Notes: generated by a model not told the origin, from the sequence alone. A stretch of DNA of 31,821 nt from JAWOJF01 sp046481785 (GCA_046481785.1 JAWOJF010000113.1:1-31821), one strand, 5' to 3'; shown: positions 7,893 through 16,066, counted from the stretch's first letter. A program made the numbers and translations.

Positions 7893-8043
7893 TTAAGAAT
7901 GATAGTTTTAACCGGAATTTCCGGAAGAGTTCTTAAGATAATGTCTTGTAATCGTAGCCGGATAAGCCGGTAAGAGTAAGATCGGATTTAGATTAAGATC
8001 TTTATAGTATTTAAACTGTATCATAATTAGTGAGGAAAATAAA

Positions 8044-8718
8044 ATGGTTGCACTCTACGTTCTTTTAGGATTTATTCTTCTCTTGGCAATAGACTACTTT
8101 GTAATAAGAGGTGAAAAAAAATATCATCCTGCTTTCAAAAAGAATTTTGAAATTGTTGAGAATGTTGTATTTGATAATATAAGCGTTTCTGTTCCTGCCG
8201 ACTCGTATGTTTCCAAAGGGCATACCTGGGCAGAACTACAGGGGAACGGCCTTATTAAAGTTGGCATTGATGAATTTGTCCTGAAATCCCTTGGACAATT
8301 TATGGTTACCAGTGTTGCAAAACCGGGAACCGTAGTAAAAAAAGGAGACGCAGTTATTGAAGGAAAACTGGGTGACAAGAATTTCAAATTCCGTTCACCG
8401 GTTGACGGGACAATAAATTTTGTTAATGATGAACTGGTTGGCAAAACAATAACTGATCCTTACGGGGAGGATTGGGGTATAATGGTTACACCAATTAATT
8501 TTGAAAAAAATGCCGCCTCATTAAAGGCAAATGAAAAAGTTGTTGAGTGGATGACGAATGAATTTATCAGGCTTAAGAATTATCTTATAGAAAACTCCGC
8601 ACAGCCGCAGTTAGCAGGAGCTACAATGCTTGACGGCGGAAAGATGACTGAGGGGGCCGTTGCACATCTTAATAAAGAATCTGTTAAAAAATTTGAAGAT
8701 GAATTCTTAACATTATAA
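8044..8718 (+). CDS. Membrane-anchored GcvH-like protein, no lipoyl lysine
   Basis: 224 residues. One N-terminal membrane helix (2-20) followed by basic residues, then a GcvH-like domain (about 48-150): SKGHTWAEL, VGIDEF, FRSPVDGTI and DPYGEDW are clear family blocks. The lipoylated Lys of GcvH (seven before the SP) is Asp111 here; Lys112 is one residue off and the surrounding ESVK-type motif is absent. A C-terminal extension (160-224) contains MLDGG (195-199) and ends in an acidic helix, and its MLDGG is shared with the protein at 10763. First gene of the sigma-54 operon, with AGGA before the ATG. It is probably a small subunit or regulator of the following ferredoxin/NrfD pair on the cytoplasmic face. 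Not a glycine cleavage component, as no gcvT or gcvP is present. Confidence 0.85.
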   Translation: MVALYVLLGFILLLAIDYFVIRGEKKYHPAFKKNFEIVENVVFDNISVSVPADSYVSKGHTWAELQGNGLIKVGIDEFVLKSLGQFMVTSVAKPGTVVKKGDAVIEGKLGDKNFKFRSPVDGTINFVNDELVGKTITDPYGEDWGIMVTPINFEKNAASLKANEKVVEWMTNEFIRLKNYLIENSAQPQLAGATMLDGGKMTEGAVAHLNKESVKKFEDEFLTL

Positions 8719-8733
8719 TAGGGGAATTTTACA

Positions 8734-9495
8734 ATGACAGAGCAAATTGGGCTGCTTTTTGATGCTTCCGAGTGTATTGGATGTGGAAGCTGTTATGAAG
8801 CCTGCAAAAAAGAAAACAATTTACAGGATACGAATAAAGATTTTCTAAAGGATCATTTATCAGATAAAACCTATACTGTAGTTGAAGAGTACGGAGATAT
8901 TTATGCAAGAAAAATGTGCATGCACTGCATCGAACCTGCATGTGTTTCAGTATGTCCGGTAGGTGCATTTGAAAAAACTGAGCTGGGTCCTGTTCTATAT
9001 GATGCAGACAAATGTATTGGATGCAGGTACTGTATGCAGGCCTGTCCGCATAGTATTCCCCGTTACGAGTGGGGTGAACTTTCTCCCAGTATTAAAAAGT
9101 GCGTTTTATGCCATGACAGGCTGAAGAGAGGTGAACTGACTGCATGTGCTGAAGCTTGTCCGGTAGAAGCTACAATAAGTGGAAAACTTCCTGACCTTAT
9201 TGCCGAGGCAAAAAGAAGAATTAAGGAAAATCCGGGGAAGTATTATCCGCATATATATGGGCTTGAAGAAGCAGGCGGAAGCAATGTTATGATTATTTCA
9301 CCAGTACCATTTGAACAGCTAGGATATTCATCTAAAGTTCCAAAACAATCTATGCCTGATTTTACAATGCGCGCAATGGAAAAAATACCTTCAGTGGTAT
9401 CTGTGGGTGGAATTTTCTTAACAAGCATGTACTGGCTTACAAAGAGAAAAAATAAAATTGCTAAAGAAGAACGTCAATCGGAAGAGGGGAAATAA
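8734..9495 (+). CDS. Cytoplasmic-side ferredoxin-like subunit with four [4Fe-4S] clusters
   Basis: 253 residues with no Tat or Sec signal. Sixteen cysteines in four sets: C14/17/20/24, C62/65/70/74, C94/97/100/104 and C123/126/138/142, as in DmsB/HybA/NrfC-type electron transfer subunits. A single hydrophobic stretch near residues 215-235 may anchor the C-terminus. It is closely related in layout to the exported protein at 6561, but the missing export signal puts it in the cytoplasm. With the NrfD gene that follows one base after its stop it would form a quinone-linked module facing the cytoplasm. The electron donor or acceptor on that side is not encoded here. Ribosome site AGGGGA upstream. 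Confidence 0.92.
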   Translation: MTEQIGLLFDASECIGCGSCYEACKKENNLQDTNKDFLKDHLSDKTYTVVEEYGDIYARKMCMHCIEPACVSVCPVGAFEKTELGPVLYDADKCIGCRYCMQACPHSIPRYEWGELSPSIKKCVLCHDRLKRGELTACAEACPVEATISGKLPDLIAEAKRRIKENPGKYYPHIYGLEEAGGSNVMIISPVPFEQLGYSSKVPKQSMPDFTMRAMEKIPSVVSVGGIFLTSMYWLTKRKNKIAKEERQSEEGK

Positions 9496-9496
9496 A

Positions 9497-10669
9497 ATGA
9501 GGAAGTTTTTTGAAAAAATTACCTTCTGGAAAGGTGTAAGTATCGTTATTGCTGTTATTGGTATTTACTCATTCATTATAAGGTTTACGCAAGGGCTGGG
9601 CGGGTCTACAAATTTAAGTGATTTTACTCCCTGGGGTTTATGGATAGGATTTGATTTTATAGGAGTTGGGCTTGCAGCAGCAGGTTTTACAATTGCGGCT
9701 ATAGCGCATGTATTTCATAATCACAAATACGAATCGATAGCACGTCCTGCAATATTAACAGCCTATATCGGCTACACAATTGTAGTTGTACTGCTTGTAA
9801 TTGATTTGGGTAAACCGGAAAATTTCTGGCATCCGCTTGTTATGTGGAATATTCATTCGGTTATGTTTGAAATAACCTGGTGCGTTATTTGTTATTCAAC
9901 CATATTAACTATTGAGTTTGCACCGGTTATTCTTGAAAAATATAAATTTGATAAACTGCTTAAAATAATAAAGAAAATTACTCCGGCGGCAATTATACTT
10001 GGTGTTCTTTTTTCAACACTTCACCAGTCGTCATTCGGGTCACTTTACCTTATAGCTCCGGCAAAAGTTCATCCGCTATGGTATTCATCATTCCTGCCGG
10101 TACATTTCTTTATTTCCTGTATAGCTGCAGGATTAGCTATGATAATTCTTGAAGCATACTTGTGTGCCCGTGCTTTTAACCAGGGTTTGAATATCAGAAT
10201 ATTATCTGGCCTCGGTAAAGGAGTACTTGCTGTTTTAGTTATTGAGTTTGTTTTTAAACTGGTTGAGTTTTCCTCAACAGGTAAATTAGCATTGCTGTTT
10301 GTGCATCAGGCAGAAACTTATTTCTTCTGGCTTGAAATAATCATTGGAACAATTGTTCCTGTATGGATATTAACACATCCTAAATATAAGGTTAACAGGA
10401 CCGGATTATACTTTGCATCAATATTTGCAATTTCAGGTTTTATGTTAAACAGGATGAATGTTTGTGTTACTTCTCTTGTAAGATCTTCCGGGCAGTCATA
10501 CGTTCCTTCATTTGAGGAAGTAGGTATAACCCTGTTCCTGGTAATGTTAGCTATGATAGCTTTTAAATATACCGTGGAAAAATACCGTGTTTTTGAAAAA
10601 GAAGAAGTTCATGCTGAAACTGCAGCAGCAAACGAAAAAGTAACAGTGGGAAATGCTGTCCTGGATTAA
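9497..10669 (+). CDS. NrfD-type membrane quinone-interacting subunit (cytoplasmic module)
   Basis: 390 residues from the ATG at 9497, which directly follows the ferredoxin stop and has GAGGGG upstream; an alternative start 13 codons earlier lies inside the previous gene and is less likely. About ten membrane helices, with NL-D-PWG-WIG near the N-terminus and WHPLVMWN, as in its paralogue at 5323. NrfD proteins exchange electrons with the quinone pool through a partner iron-sulfur subunit. A charged C-terminal tail of about 30 residues ends the protein. The operon contains no catalytic subunit, so this pair could connect cytoplasmic reductant to quinone while the leftward pair connects quinone to periplasmic cytochrome. 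Confidence 0.9.
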   Translation: MRKFFEKITFWKGVSIVIAVIGIYSFIIRFTQGLGGSTNLSDFTPWGLWIGFDFIGVGLAAAGFTIAAIAHVFHNHKYESIARPAILTAYIGYTIVVVLLVIDLGKPENFWHPLVMWNIHSVMFEITWCVICYSTILTIEFAPVILEKYKFDKLLKIIKKITPAAIILGVLFSTLHQSSFGSLYLIAPAKVHPLWYSSFLPVHFFISCIAAGLAMIILEAYLCARAFNQGLNIRILSGLGKGVLAVLVIEFVFKLVEFSSTGKLALLFVHQAETYFFWLEIIIGTIVPVWILTHPKYKVNRTGLYFASIFAISGFMLNRMNVCVTSLVRSSGQSYVPSFEEVGITLFLVMLAMIAFKYTVEKYRVFEKEEVHAETAAANEKVTVGNAVLD

Positions 10670-10762
10670 AAGGATTTCTTTCATCTGTTATTTACAGGGC
10701 ATCCGGATTGACAAAAGAAAATTTAAAACTTCTCTTTATGAGAAGATAAGAAGAGGTTTCTT

Positions 10763-11485
10763 ATGGAATCAAATAATAACAATACTAAAAAATCATACAG
10801 CGATATGAACTGTATCTGGATGACATCAGGTCTTGTTAAATATAAATTATGTGACAAAGAATTCGATTGTGAAAACTGCGAGTTTGACAGGGTTTTTAGA
10901 AATCTTTCTGCAAAGATTGATGATAAAAGTTTATCATCAGATCCATATAATGGGGACTTAATAGAAAAGTTTATAAAGAGAATTGAAAACGTGCATTATG
11001 ATTATAAATTGATATACTTGAGAAACCAGTTAGTGATGAAGAACCTTTTTGGCAATGCATATTACCTGGGGATCAACCCTATTATATTATATTTAATGGA
11101 TGACTTTAACTCTATGCACGAGTTTCACAGTAATGAGATTAAAAGGGACCAGGTTATTTTTACGTTCGAAGGCAATTGGGGAATAAAACAATTTTGTTCC
11201 CCAATTAACTTTATGATTATAGAAAAAATTAATTCATCTCAATTTAAAACCAATCAGTGGTATTCACTTATTTTATTCAATCAGCCTGAAGACGATTATG
11301 TCCGTTTAACCAAAGATGAATGGATGAAACAAAAAGAATCGGTCTTAAGTGTTTTAAAAGAACAACTTGCAAAAAAACCAAACATTGGGCAAAGTATGCT
11401 GGATGGCGGAACAAAAATAAACCAATTGTACCAATATCTCGGCAAAAGGGAATATCTCCGTCTTTTGAATCAGGCATTTTTATGA
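10763..11485 (+). CDS. Cys-cluster plus degenerate GcvH-like protein
   Basis: 240 residues, no membrane segment. The N-terminus holds a compact Cys cluster C17, C30, C36, C39 in the pattern CIWM...YKLCDKEFDCENCEFD, which could bind zinc or an iron-sulfur cluster. Residues about 92-175 keep the outline of a GcvH barrel (YLGIN, CSPINF, a Trp before the last strand) but are highly divergent and have Trp where GcvH has the lipoylated Lys. The C-terminus carries MLDGG (212-216) followed by an L-rich helix ending FL, shared with the protein at 8044. Located between NrfD and the kinase in the sigma-54 operon, so it may link the redox complex to the sensor. The actual function is unknown. AGAGG precedes the ATG. 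Confidence 0.75.
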   Translation: MESNNNNTKKSYSDMNCIWMTSGLVKYKLCDKEFDCENCEFDRVFRNLSAKIDDKSLSSDPYNGDLIEKFIKRIENVHYDYKLIYLRNQLVMKNLFGNAYYLGINPIILYLMDDFNSMHEFHSNEIKRDQVIFTFEGNWGIKQFCSPINFMIIEKINSSQFKTNQWYSLILFNQPEDDYVRLTKDEWMKQKESVLSVLKEQLAKKPNIGQSMLDGGTKINQLYQYLGKREYLRLLNQAFL

Positions 11486-11645
11486 TTACTGTATAAAAAA
11501 TAAATACTTTTTTAAAAGTGTTGAATTTCTTGATAGTCTGATTCTTATTTACTAAGTTTGATCAGGAATTCGTCTTGCCCGGCAAGGCGGATTAAATTAA
11601 AAATGGGAAAATGGGGCTGCCGGGGCTGATTAGGGGAAATTTGAG

Positions 11646-13244
11646 ATGAAAACTAAATTATGGAACCGGTTAAGTATTCGGCTTATCGTTTCCATCTCTG
11701 TTATACTAATTTTTATATTTGCTGTATATACCTACATCCTTGTTACCAACCTTGATGAATATCTAACCAACAACAGTTATAAACATGCTTATAATGTAAG
11801 CGATGTGATTAAAAAATCTACACGTTACGGTATGCTTCTTAACCGGCGTGAAGATGTACATCAAATAATAAATACCATTGGCAAAGAGGAAGATGTTCGC
11901 GGTATCAGGATTTATAACAAGCAGGGAACAGTTATTTTTTCTACCGATTCAACTGAAGTCTGGAAAAGTGTTAATGTAACTGCTGAGGCGTGTATTGTAT
12001 GCCACAATTCAAGTACGCCTTTGGATAGCCTTAGTAACCCCGATAAACGAAGAATTTATACCACCACTGATAACAACCGCGTAATGGGGTTAATTAACCC
12101 AATTTATAATGAAAAAGACTGCTCATCTGCAGATTGCCATGCACACCCTTCAAATATTAAATTATTAGGTGTACTTGATGTAATGGTTTCTCTTAGTTCA
12201 TTGGATTCAATAAAAACTGCTACTACAAAAACCACGGTGTATAATGCTGCAATTGTAACTGTTGCTACTGCCATTACATGCGGAATTTTTATAATTCTTC
12301 TTGTTAACCGGCCAATGAGAAAATTGTATAAGGGAATTGAAGAGATTGGCAGTGGTAATCTTGACTACAGGATAACTATTAAATCCAAAGATGAACTTGG
12401 TAAAATGGCGCACCGGTTTAATGAGATGTCTTCAAGGCTTCAGGATGCATATGAATCGATTAAGGACTGGTCCGAAACCTTAAATGAAAAAGTAAAAGAA
12501 AAAACTGAAGAATTAAAAAATATCTATAGCCAGGTAAATCAGATAGAAAAACTTGCATCGCTTGGTAAATTATCTGCTACGGTTGCTCATGAGTTGAATA
12601 ATCCTCTTGAAGGAATTTTAACATACAGTAAACTTATCTCTAAAAAATTAAAAAATAATAGTAACGGCGACCCTGCTAAGCTGATAGAATTTCTTGATTT
12701 AATTTCTGATGAATCAGCCAGATGCGGGAAAATAGTAAAGGACCTCTTATTATTCTCTCACCAGGAAGATGACCGTTTTACTGAACAGAATCTTTTACCT
12801 ATAGTTGATAAAAGTATTACTCTTATCAGCCACCACCTTGAGATTCACGGAATTACACTCGTTAAAGAATATCCGGAACATGAAATTACTATTCACTGCA
12901 ACCCGCAAAAAATTCAGCAGGCATTAATGTCGTTGCTAATAAATGCTATTGAGGCAATGCCTAATCCGGGTAAAATTACAGTGATAATAACTGAAGAAAA
13001 AAAGAATTCAATAATAAGAGTAACGGATGAGGGAACAGGTATAGATCCAAAAGACCTGCCGCATATTTTTGAACCGTTCTATTCAACTAAAGAAGCATCA
13101 AAGGGTACGGGCCTGGGCCTTGCAGTAGCCTACGGAATTATAACTCATCATAATGGAAATATAGAAGTAGAAAAAACCTCCCCAAAAGGAACTACTTTTA
13201 AAATTAATTTACCATATAAGGTACATAGGGGCAGTAATGAATAA
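11646..13244 (+). CDS. Sensor histidine kinase with periplasmic c-type heme motifs
   Basis: 532 residues. TM about 11-33; periplasmic sensor 34-197 with heme c motifs CIVCH (116-120) and CX4CH (C159-C164-H165); TM about 199-220; HAMP about 221-275; a coiled coil; H315 in AHELNNPL; ATPase domain with N box, G1 (DEGTG) and G2 (GTGLGL). The sensor is paralogous to that of the kinase at 2206 (shared STRYxMLLN, INTIG, PIYNEK and LGVLDV blocks), so both probably read the same type of periplasmic redox or ligand signal. Unlike that kinase it has no zinc-ribbon insert. It overlaps the next regulator gene by 8 bases, marking them as a cognate pair. A 160-base gap precedes it, in which I see no sigma-54 site. 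Confidence 0.9.
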   Translation: MKTKLWNRLSIRLIVSISVILIFIFAVYTYILVTNLDEYLTNNSYKHAYNVSDVIKKSTRYGMLLNRREDVHQIINTIGKEEDVRGIRIYNKQGTVIFSTDSTEVWKSVNVTAEACIVCHNSSTPLDSLSNPDKRRIYTTTDNNRVMGLINPIYNEKDCSSADCHAHPSNIKLLGVLDVMVSLSSLDSIKTATTKTTVYNAAIVTVATAITCGIFIILLVNRPMRKLYKGIEEIGSGNLDYRITIKSKDELGKMAHRFNEMSSRLQDAYESIKDWSETLNEKVKEKTEELKNIYSQVNQIEKLASLGKLSATVAHELNNPLEGILTYSKLISKKLKNNSNGDPAKLIEFLDLISDESARCGKIVKDLLLFSHQEDDRFTEQNLLPIVDKSITLISHHLEIHGITLVKEYPEHEITIHCNPQKIQQALMSLLINAIEAMPNPGKITVIITEEKKNSIIRVTDEGTGIDPKDLPHIFEPFYSTKEASKGTGLGLAVAYGIITHHNGNIEVEKTSPKGTTFKINLPYKVHRGSNE

Positions 13245-14598
13245 TAAAAAAGAAAACATCCTTATCGTTGACGATGAAAAGATCGTCAGGGAATCTTTAT
13301 TTCACTGGTTTGAAGAAGAAGACTACCACGTAGATACAGCCGAAGATGGAGAAACGGCTTTACAGAAATTTGATAAAGACAAATATGATCTTCTTCTTGT
13401 GGATATGAAAATGCCCGGCATGAGCGGGCTCGAACTGCTTTCCAAGGTTAAAGAAATTGATAAAGATGTGGTTGTTATTCTTATAACAGCTTTTGCCTCT
13501 GTTCCTACTGCTATAAAAGCACTTAAGGACGGCGCATATGATTATGTAACCAAACCTGTAGACCCGGATGAACTTGCTCATCTTGTTGAACGGGCACTTG
13601 AACAGAAAGCGCTGAAGGTTGAAAACGAACAGCTTAAAGAAAATATTGATGAAATAATTAAGCCTGATAACCTGATTGGCGAAAGCCTGCAGATGAAAAA
13701 AATATATGAACTTATTCATACCGTATCACAAACCGATACTACCGTAATGATCCGTGGGGAAAGCGGTACCGGAAAAGAACTTGTTGCAAAAGCAATCCAC
13801 ATTAATAGTAAAAGGAAATATTTTCCTATTGTTCCGGTTAACTGTGGTGCTCTTGCTGAATCTATACTTGAAAGTGAATTGTTCGGACATGAGAAGGGTG
13901 CATTTACCGGTGCACAGTTTAAGCGCAAGGGTAAATTTGAAATGGCAGACGGCGGTACTATCTTCCTTGATGAAATAGGCTCTGTATCACCCAAAATGCA
14001 GGTTGAACTTTTAAGAGTAATTGAATCTAAACAGTTCAGCAGGGTGGGTGGAAACCAGATTATTAAAAGTGATTTCAGGGTGATTATTGCTACCAATGAG
14101 CCTCTTGAGGAGATGGTTAAACAGGGAAAATTCAGAGAAGACCTGTATTACAGGTTAAATGTATTCTCTATTGTTATTCCGCCTCTAAGAGAACGAACGG
14201 GAGATATACCTGTACTTGCCTACTTCTTCCTGAATAAGTTCTGCACCATGATGAACAGGAATATAACAAATATTTCACCCGGTGCTATGGATTTTCTGCT
14301 TAAGTATGACTGGCCCGGGAATGTACGTGAGCTTGAAAATGCTATTGAAAGAGCCGTTGTTGTTGGCAAAACCGATACAATAAAAGTTGAGGATCTGCCA
14401 TTCCATGTTTCTTCAACCAATAATAATATGATTTCAGATGACGGTGATAAAACTCTGGCTGCAATTGAAAAAAAATATATCCTGCGTACATTGAATGAGA
14501 ATAACTGGAATATTTCCAGAAGCGCCGTTATTCTGGATATTGACAGGGTTACACTTTATAATAAAATAAACAAGTACGGCTTACGTAAAAATATTTGA
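13237..14598 (+). CDS. NtrC-family sigma-54-dependent response regulator
   Basis: 453 residues: receiver domain about 5-122 with phosphoacceptor D56 in LVDMKMP and the TKP motif; AAA+ activator domain about 145-380 with Walker A GESGTGKE (174-181), GAFTGA sigma-54 contact loop (221-226), Walker B (IFLDEIG) and the WPGNVREL block; C-terminal Fis-type helix-turn-helix about 420-450. It should bind upstream sites and, when phosphorylated by the kinase encoded just before it, open RpoN promoters. The sigma-54 site at 7877 at the head of its own operon is the obvious target. The overlap with both neighbours (8 bases with the kinase, 4 with the protease) indicates translational coupling. Confidence 0.95.
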   Translation: MNNKKENILIVDDEKIVRESLFHWFEEEDYHVDTAEDGETALQKFDKDKYDLLLVDMKMPGMSGLELLSKVKEIDKDVVVILITAFASVPTAIKALKDGAYDYVTKPVDPDELAHLVERALEQKALKVENEQLKENIDEIIKPDNLIGESLQMKKIYELIHTVSQTDTTVMIRGESGTGKELVAKAIHINSKRKYFPIVPVNCGALAESILESELFGHEKGAFTGAQFKRKGKFEMADGGTIFLDEIGSVSPKMQVELLRVIESKQFSRVGGNQIIKSDFRVIIATNEPLEEMVKQGKFREDLYYRLNVFSIVIPPLRERTGDIPVLAYFFLNKFCTMMNRNITNISPGAMDFLLKYDWPGNVRELENAIERAVVVGKTDTIKVEDLPFHVSSTNNNMISDDGDKTLAAIEKKYILRTLNENNWNISRSAVILDIDRVTLYNKINKYGLRKNI

Positions 14599-15134
14599 CC
14601 CGGAGCATTAATATAGCGCCTGTGAAGTTCTCTAATATCTCTTTTTTTAACAGGATTATTACGGAACTGAGGCAGAGATTTTCTATTCAGATTAATGTAA
14701 TAGAGTTAAAGCTTAATGTTGAACCGTCATTTTCTTACGAACGTTCCCAGTATTACTCCACTCAGCTTTTAGCCGAAGCTATTAAGCTTACTGCAAATAT
14801 TGATGGCAAAGTTTTACTGCTTACCGAGGGGGACCTGTATATACCAGTACTAACATTTGTTTTTGGTGAAGCTCAGTTGAATGGCAAACACTCCATTGTA
14901 TCAGTCTGCAGACTTCATGAAGAATTTTATTCCGGTATAAGCAATGAAGAACTTCTTACTGAACGGACTATGAAAGAAGTATTGCATGAACTGGGACATA
15001 ATTTTGGGCTGAAACACTGCCTTGACTGGGACTGCGTAATGCACACTTCACCGGGAATTGAAGAGGTTGATATTAAAGGGGGCAGCTTCTGCCATAAATG
15101 CGCTGCAAGTGTGGACGGTTATAAAATATTCTAA
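14595..15134 (+). CDS. amzA: Archaemetzincin-type zinc metalloprotease
   Basis: 179 residues from a TTG start in a TTGA overlap with the regulator stop; a GTG at 14622 is the alternative, but the longer form keeps the conserved first strand (INIAPV). The zinc site is HELGH (131-135), with H141, then C142, C147, M149 and the C166/C169 pair, matching the archaemetzincin signature HEXXHXXGX3CX4CXM...CXXC, here with 16 residues between M and the third Cys. The block FVFGEAQLNG (88-97) is also typical. Family substrates are poorly known. It is common in archaea and patchy in bacteria. Its coupling to a two-component operon is notable and may mean it is co-regulated, though the link could be incidental. 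Confidence 0.87.
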   Translation: MTRSINIAPVKFSNISFFNRIITELRQRFSIQINVIELKLNVEPSFSYERSQYYSTQLLAEAIKLTANIDGKVLLLTEGDLYIPVLTFVFGEAQLNGKHSIVSVCRLHEEFYSGISNEELLTERTMKEVLHELGHNFGLKHCLDWDCVMHTSPGIEEVDIKGGSFCHKCAASVDGYKIF

Positions 15135-15135
15135 A

Positions 15136-15960
15136 TTAAGGTAAAATATTCGAAAGGATAGCCTTTCCCAGAAATGCCGGCAGAATTGTGTTATAAGTTA
15201 ATCCTACTTTTTCAGGCTCTTCAAGCAGCTCCAGAATATTATTATATTTTGTTTCACCGATATCAGAGATGATCGATTGTCTTCTTTTTTCCTGCCGGTA
15301 ATGGTATTTCATCCCTTCCGGATCAGCCTCAGGGTGAAACTGTACACCATAAAACTCATCTGTAATTTTCATTGCCATAACTGCTCTTTCATATTCAATA
15401 TGCGGACGTATTTTCTCAAGAGCCAGTATCTCTGCACCAAGTTCTTTTATAATTTTTTCCTCAGGCCGGATAATCTGCCATAAACGGAAATCGGCGGCAT
15501 AAAAAGGGTCAGGAAGTTTATTAAATATAAAATCCTTTTCACTCTCTATAGTCTTATGCACGGGAAAAATTCCAAATGAGCGGGAGTGTCTTTCTGTTAC
15601 CTCTGCAAAGCCGAAGAGCCTTGTCATAAGCTGGAACGAATGGCAGATAAAAAACACATGTTTCTTATTCTCTGATCTCTGGTTGTGATTCCATATTTCA
15701 TCAATAAGATGGAAATATTTCTTCTCCCACTGCGTATCAATTCCTTCAAAAGGGCTGCCGGGTCCCCCGGATGATATATAGATATCATTATCTGCAGAGG
15801 GGAGCTCCTCTTTTCCTCTTACATCATAAATTTTATACTCAACAGGAGTACCGTTTACTTTACCGTCAAAATCATGAAGTATTTCTTCAATATTACCAAT
15901 GCCAAGATTCGGAACATTGTTATAAAGGTCGAGTAACGCTATTTTAATTTTTTTATTCAT
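15136..15960 (-). CDS. Class I glutamine amidotransferase-like protein
   Basis: 274 residues from the ATG at 15960 (an ATG at 15966 and a GTG at 15975 lie upstream without ribosome sites, the GTG inside a repeat). The triad is visible: C106 in FFICHSFQL, and H209 and E211 in VQFHPEAD; SSGGPGSP (63-70) is the oxyanion-loop region. The fold matches stand-alone GMP-synthase-like or GuaA-type amidotransferases, but no synthetase domain is fused or adjacent. Substrate unknown; it might release ammonia for an unlinked enzyme or act as a gamma-glutamyl hydrolase-like protein. It converges on the archaemetzincin gene with one base between the stops. Confidence 0.8.
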   Translation of the reverse strand: MNKKIKIALLDLYNNVPNLGIGNIEEILHDFDGKVNGTPVEYKIYDVRGKEELPSADNDIYISSGGPGSPFEGIDTQWEKKYFHLIDEIWNHNQRSENKKHVFFICHSFQLMTRLFGFAEVTERHSRSFGIFPVHKTIESEKDFIFNKLPDPFYAADFRLWQIIRPEEKIIKELGAEILALEKIRPHIEYERAVMAMKITDEFYGVQFHPEADPEGMKYHYRQEKRRQSIISDIGETKYNNILELLEEPEKVGLTYNTILPAFLGKAILSNILP

Positions 15961-15972
15961 ATGCATTTGTAG

Positions 15973-15990
15973 CACAGGCTTTAGCCTGTG
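15973..15990. repeat. CACAGGCT palindromic repeat, copy A
   Basis: CACAGGCT-TT-AGCCTGTG, an 18-base near-perfect palindrome preceded by GTAG. It abuts the start of the amidotransferase gene. The same unit recurs at 17286, 17341 and 17396, and a half copy is at 16006-16013. Confidence 0.85.
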
Positions 15991-16044
15991 ATCTATATTC
16001 CTTCACACAGGCTAAGAGAATGTTAAGGAACTCATTAAAGGGTT

Positions 16045-16066
16045 ACACCTCGATTCATTGAGGTGT
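16045..16066. terminator. Hairpin after kbl
   Basis: ACACCTC (16045-16051) pairs with GAGGTGT (16060-16066) around an 8-base loop, 14 bases past the kbl stop. No good T-run follows on the minus strand, so termination is only a possibility. Confidence 0.35.

Larger units (their letters stand above)
7467..8043. other. Divergent intergenic region, 577 bases
   Basis: This is the shared control region of the leftward and rightward redox operons. I see no convincing gene in it. It contains a strong sigma-54 site for the rightward operon (7877-7892), two perfect AT-rich dyads upstream of it (7641-7658 and 7726-7742), and in the presumed rightward leader a perfect dyad CCGGAA-T-TTCCGG at 7912-7924. 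Checking every CC with a GC at the required distance on the opposite strand found no sigma-54 site for the leftward operon, whose promoter I cannot identify. Confidence 0.6.

Noticed and set aside
7503..7900. A sigma-54 promoter for the leftward operon
   Set aside because: No CC has a GC at the required distance on the opposite strand in this region.
8044..8718. A true glycine cleavage H protein, possibly linked to the glycine-producing kbl-tdh pathway
   Set aside because: The lipoyl-Lys position holds Asp, an N-terminal membrane helix is present, no gcvT or gcvP is nearby, and the neighbours are NrfD and ferredoxin genes.
9458..9496. The earlier start of the second NrfD protein
   Set aside because: It lies inside the ferredoxin gene and adds a basic stretch of 13 residues; the ATG at 9497 has a better ribosome site and directly follows the upstream stop.
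15961..15975. A GTG start at 15975 for the amidotransferase
   Set aside because: The codon lies at the edge of the CACAGGCT repeat and has no ribosome site; the ATG at 15960 agrees better with the start of the fold.
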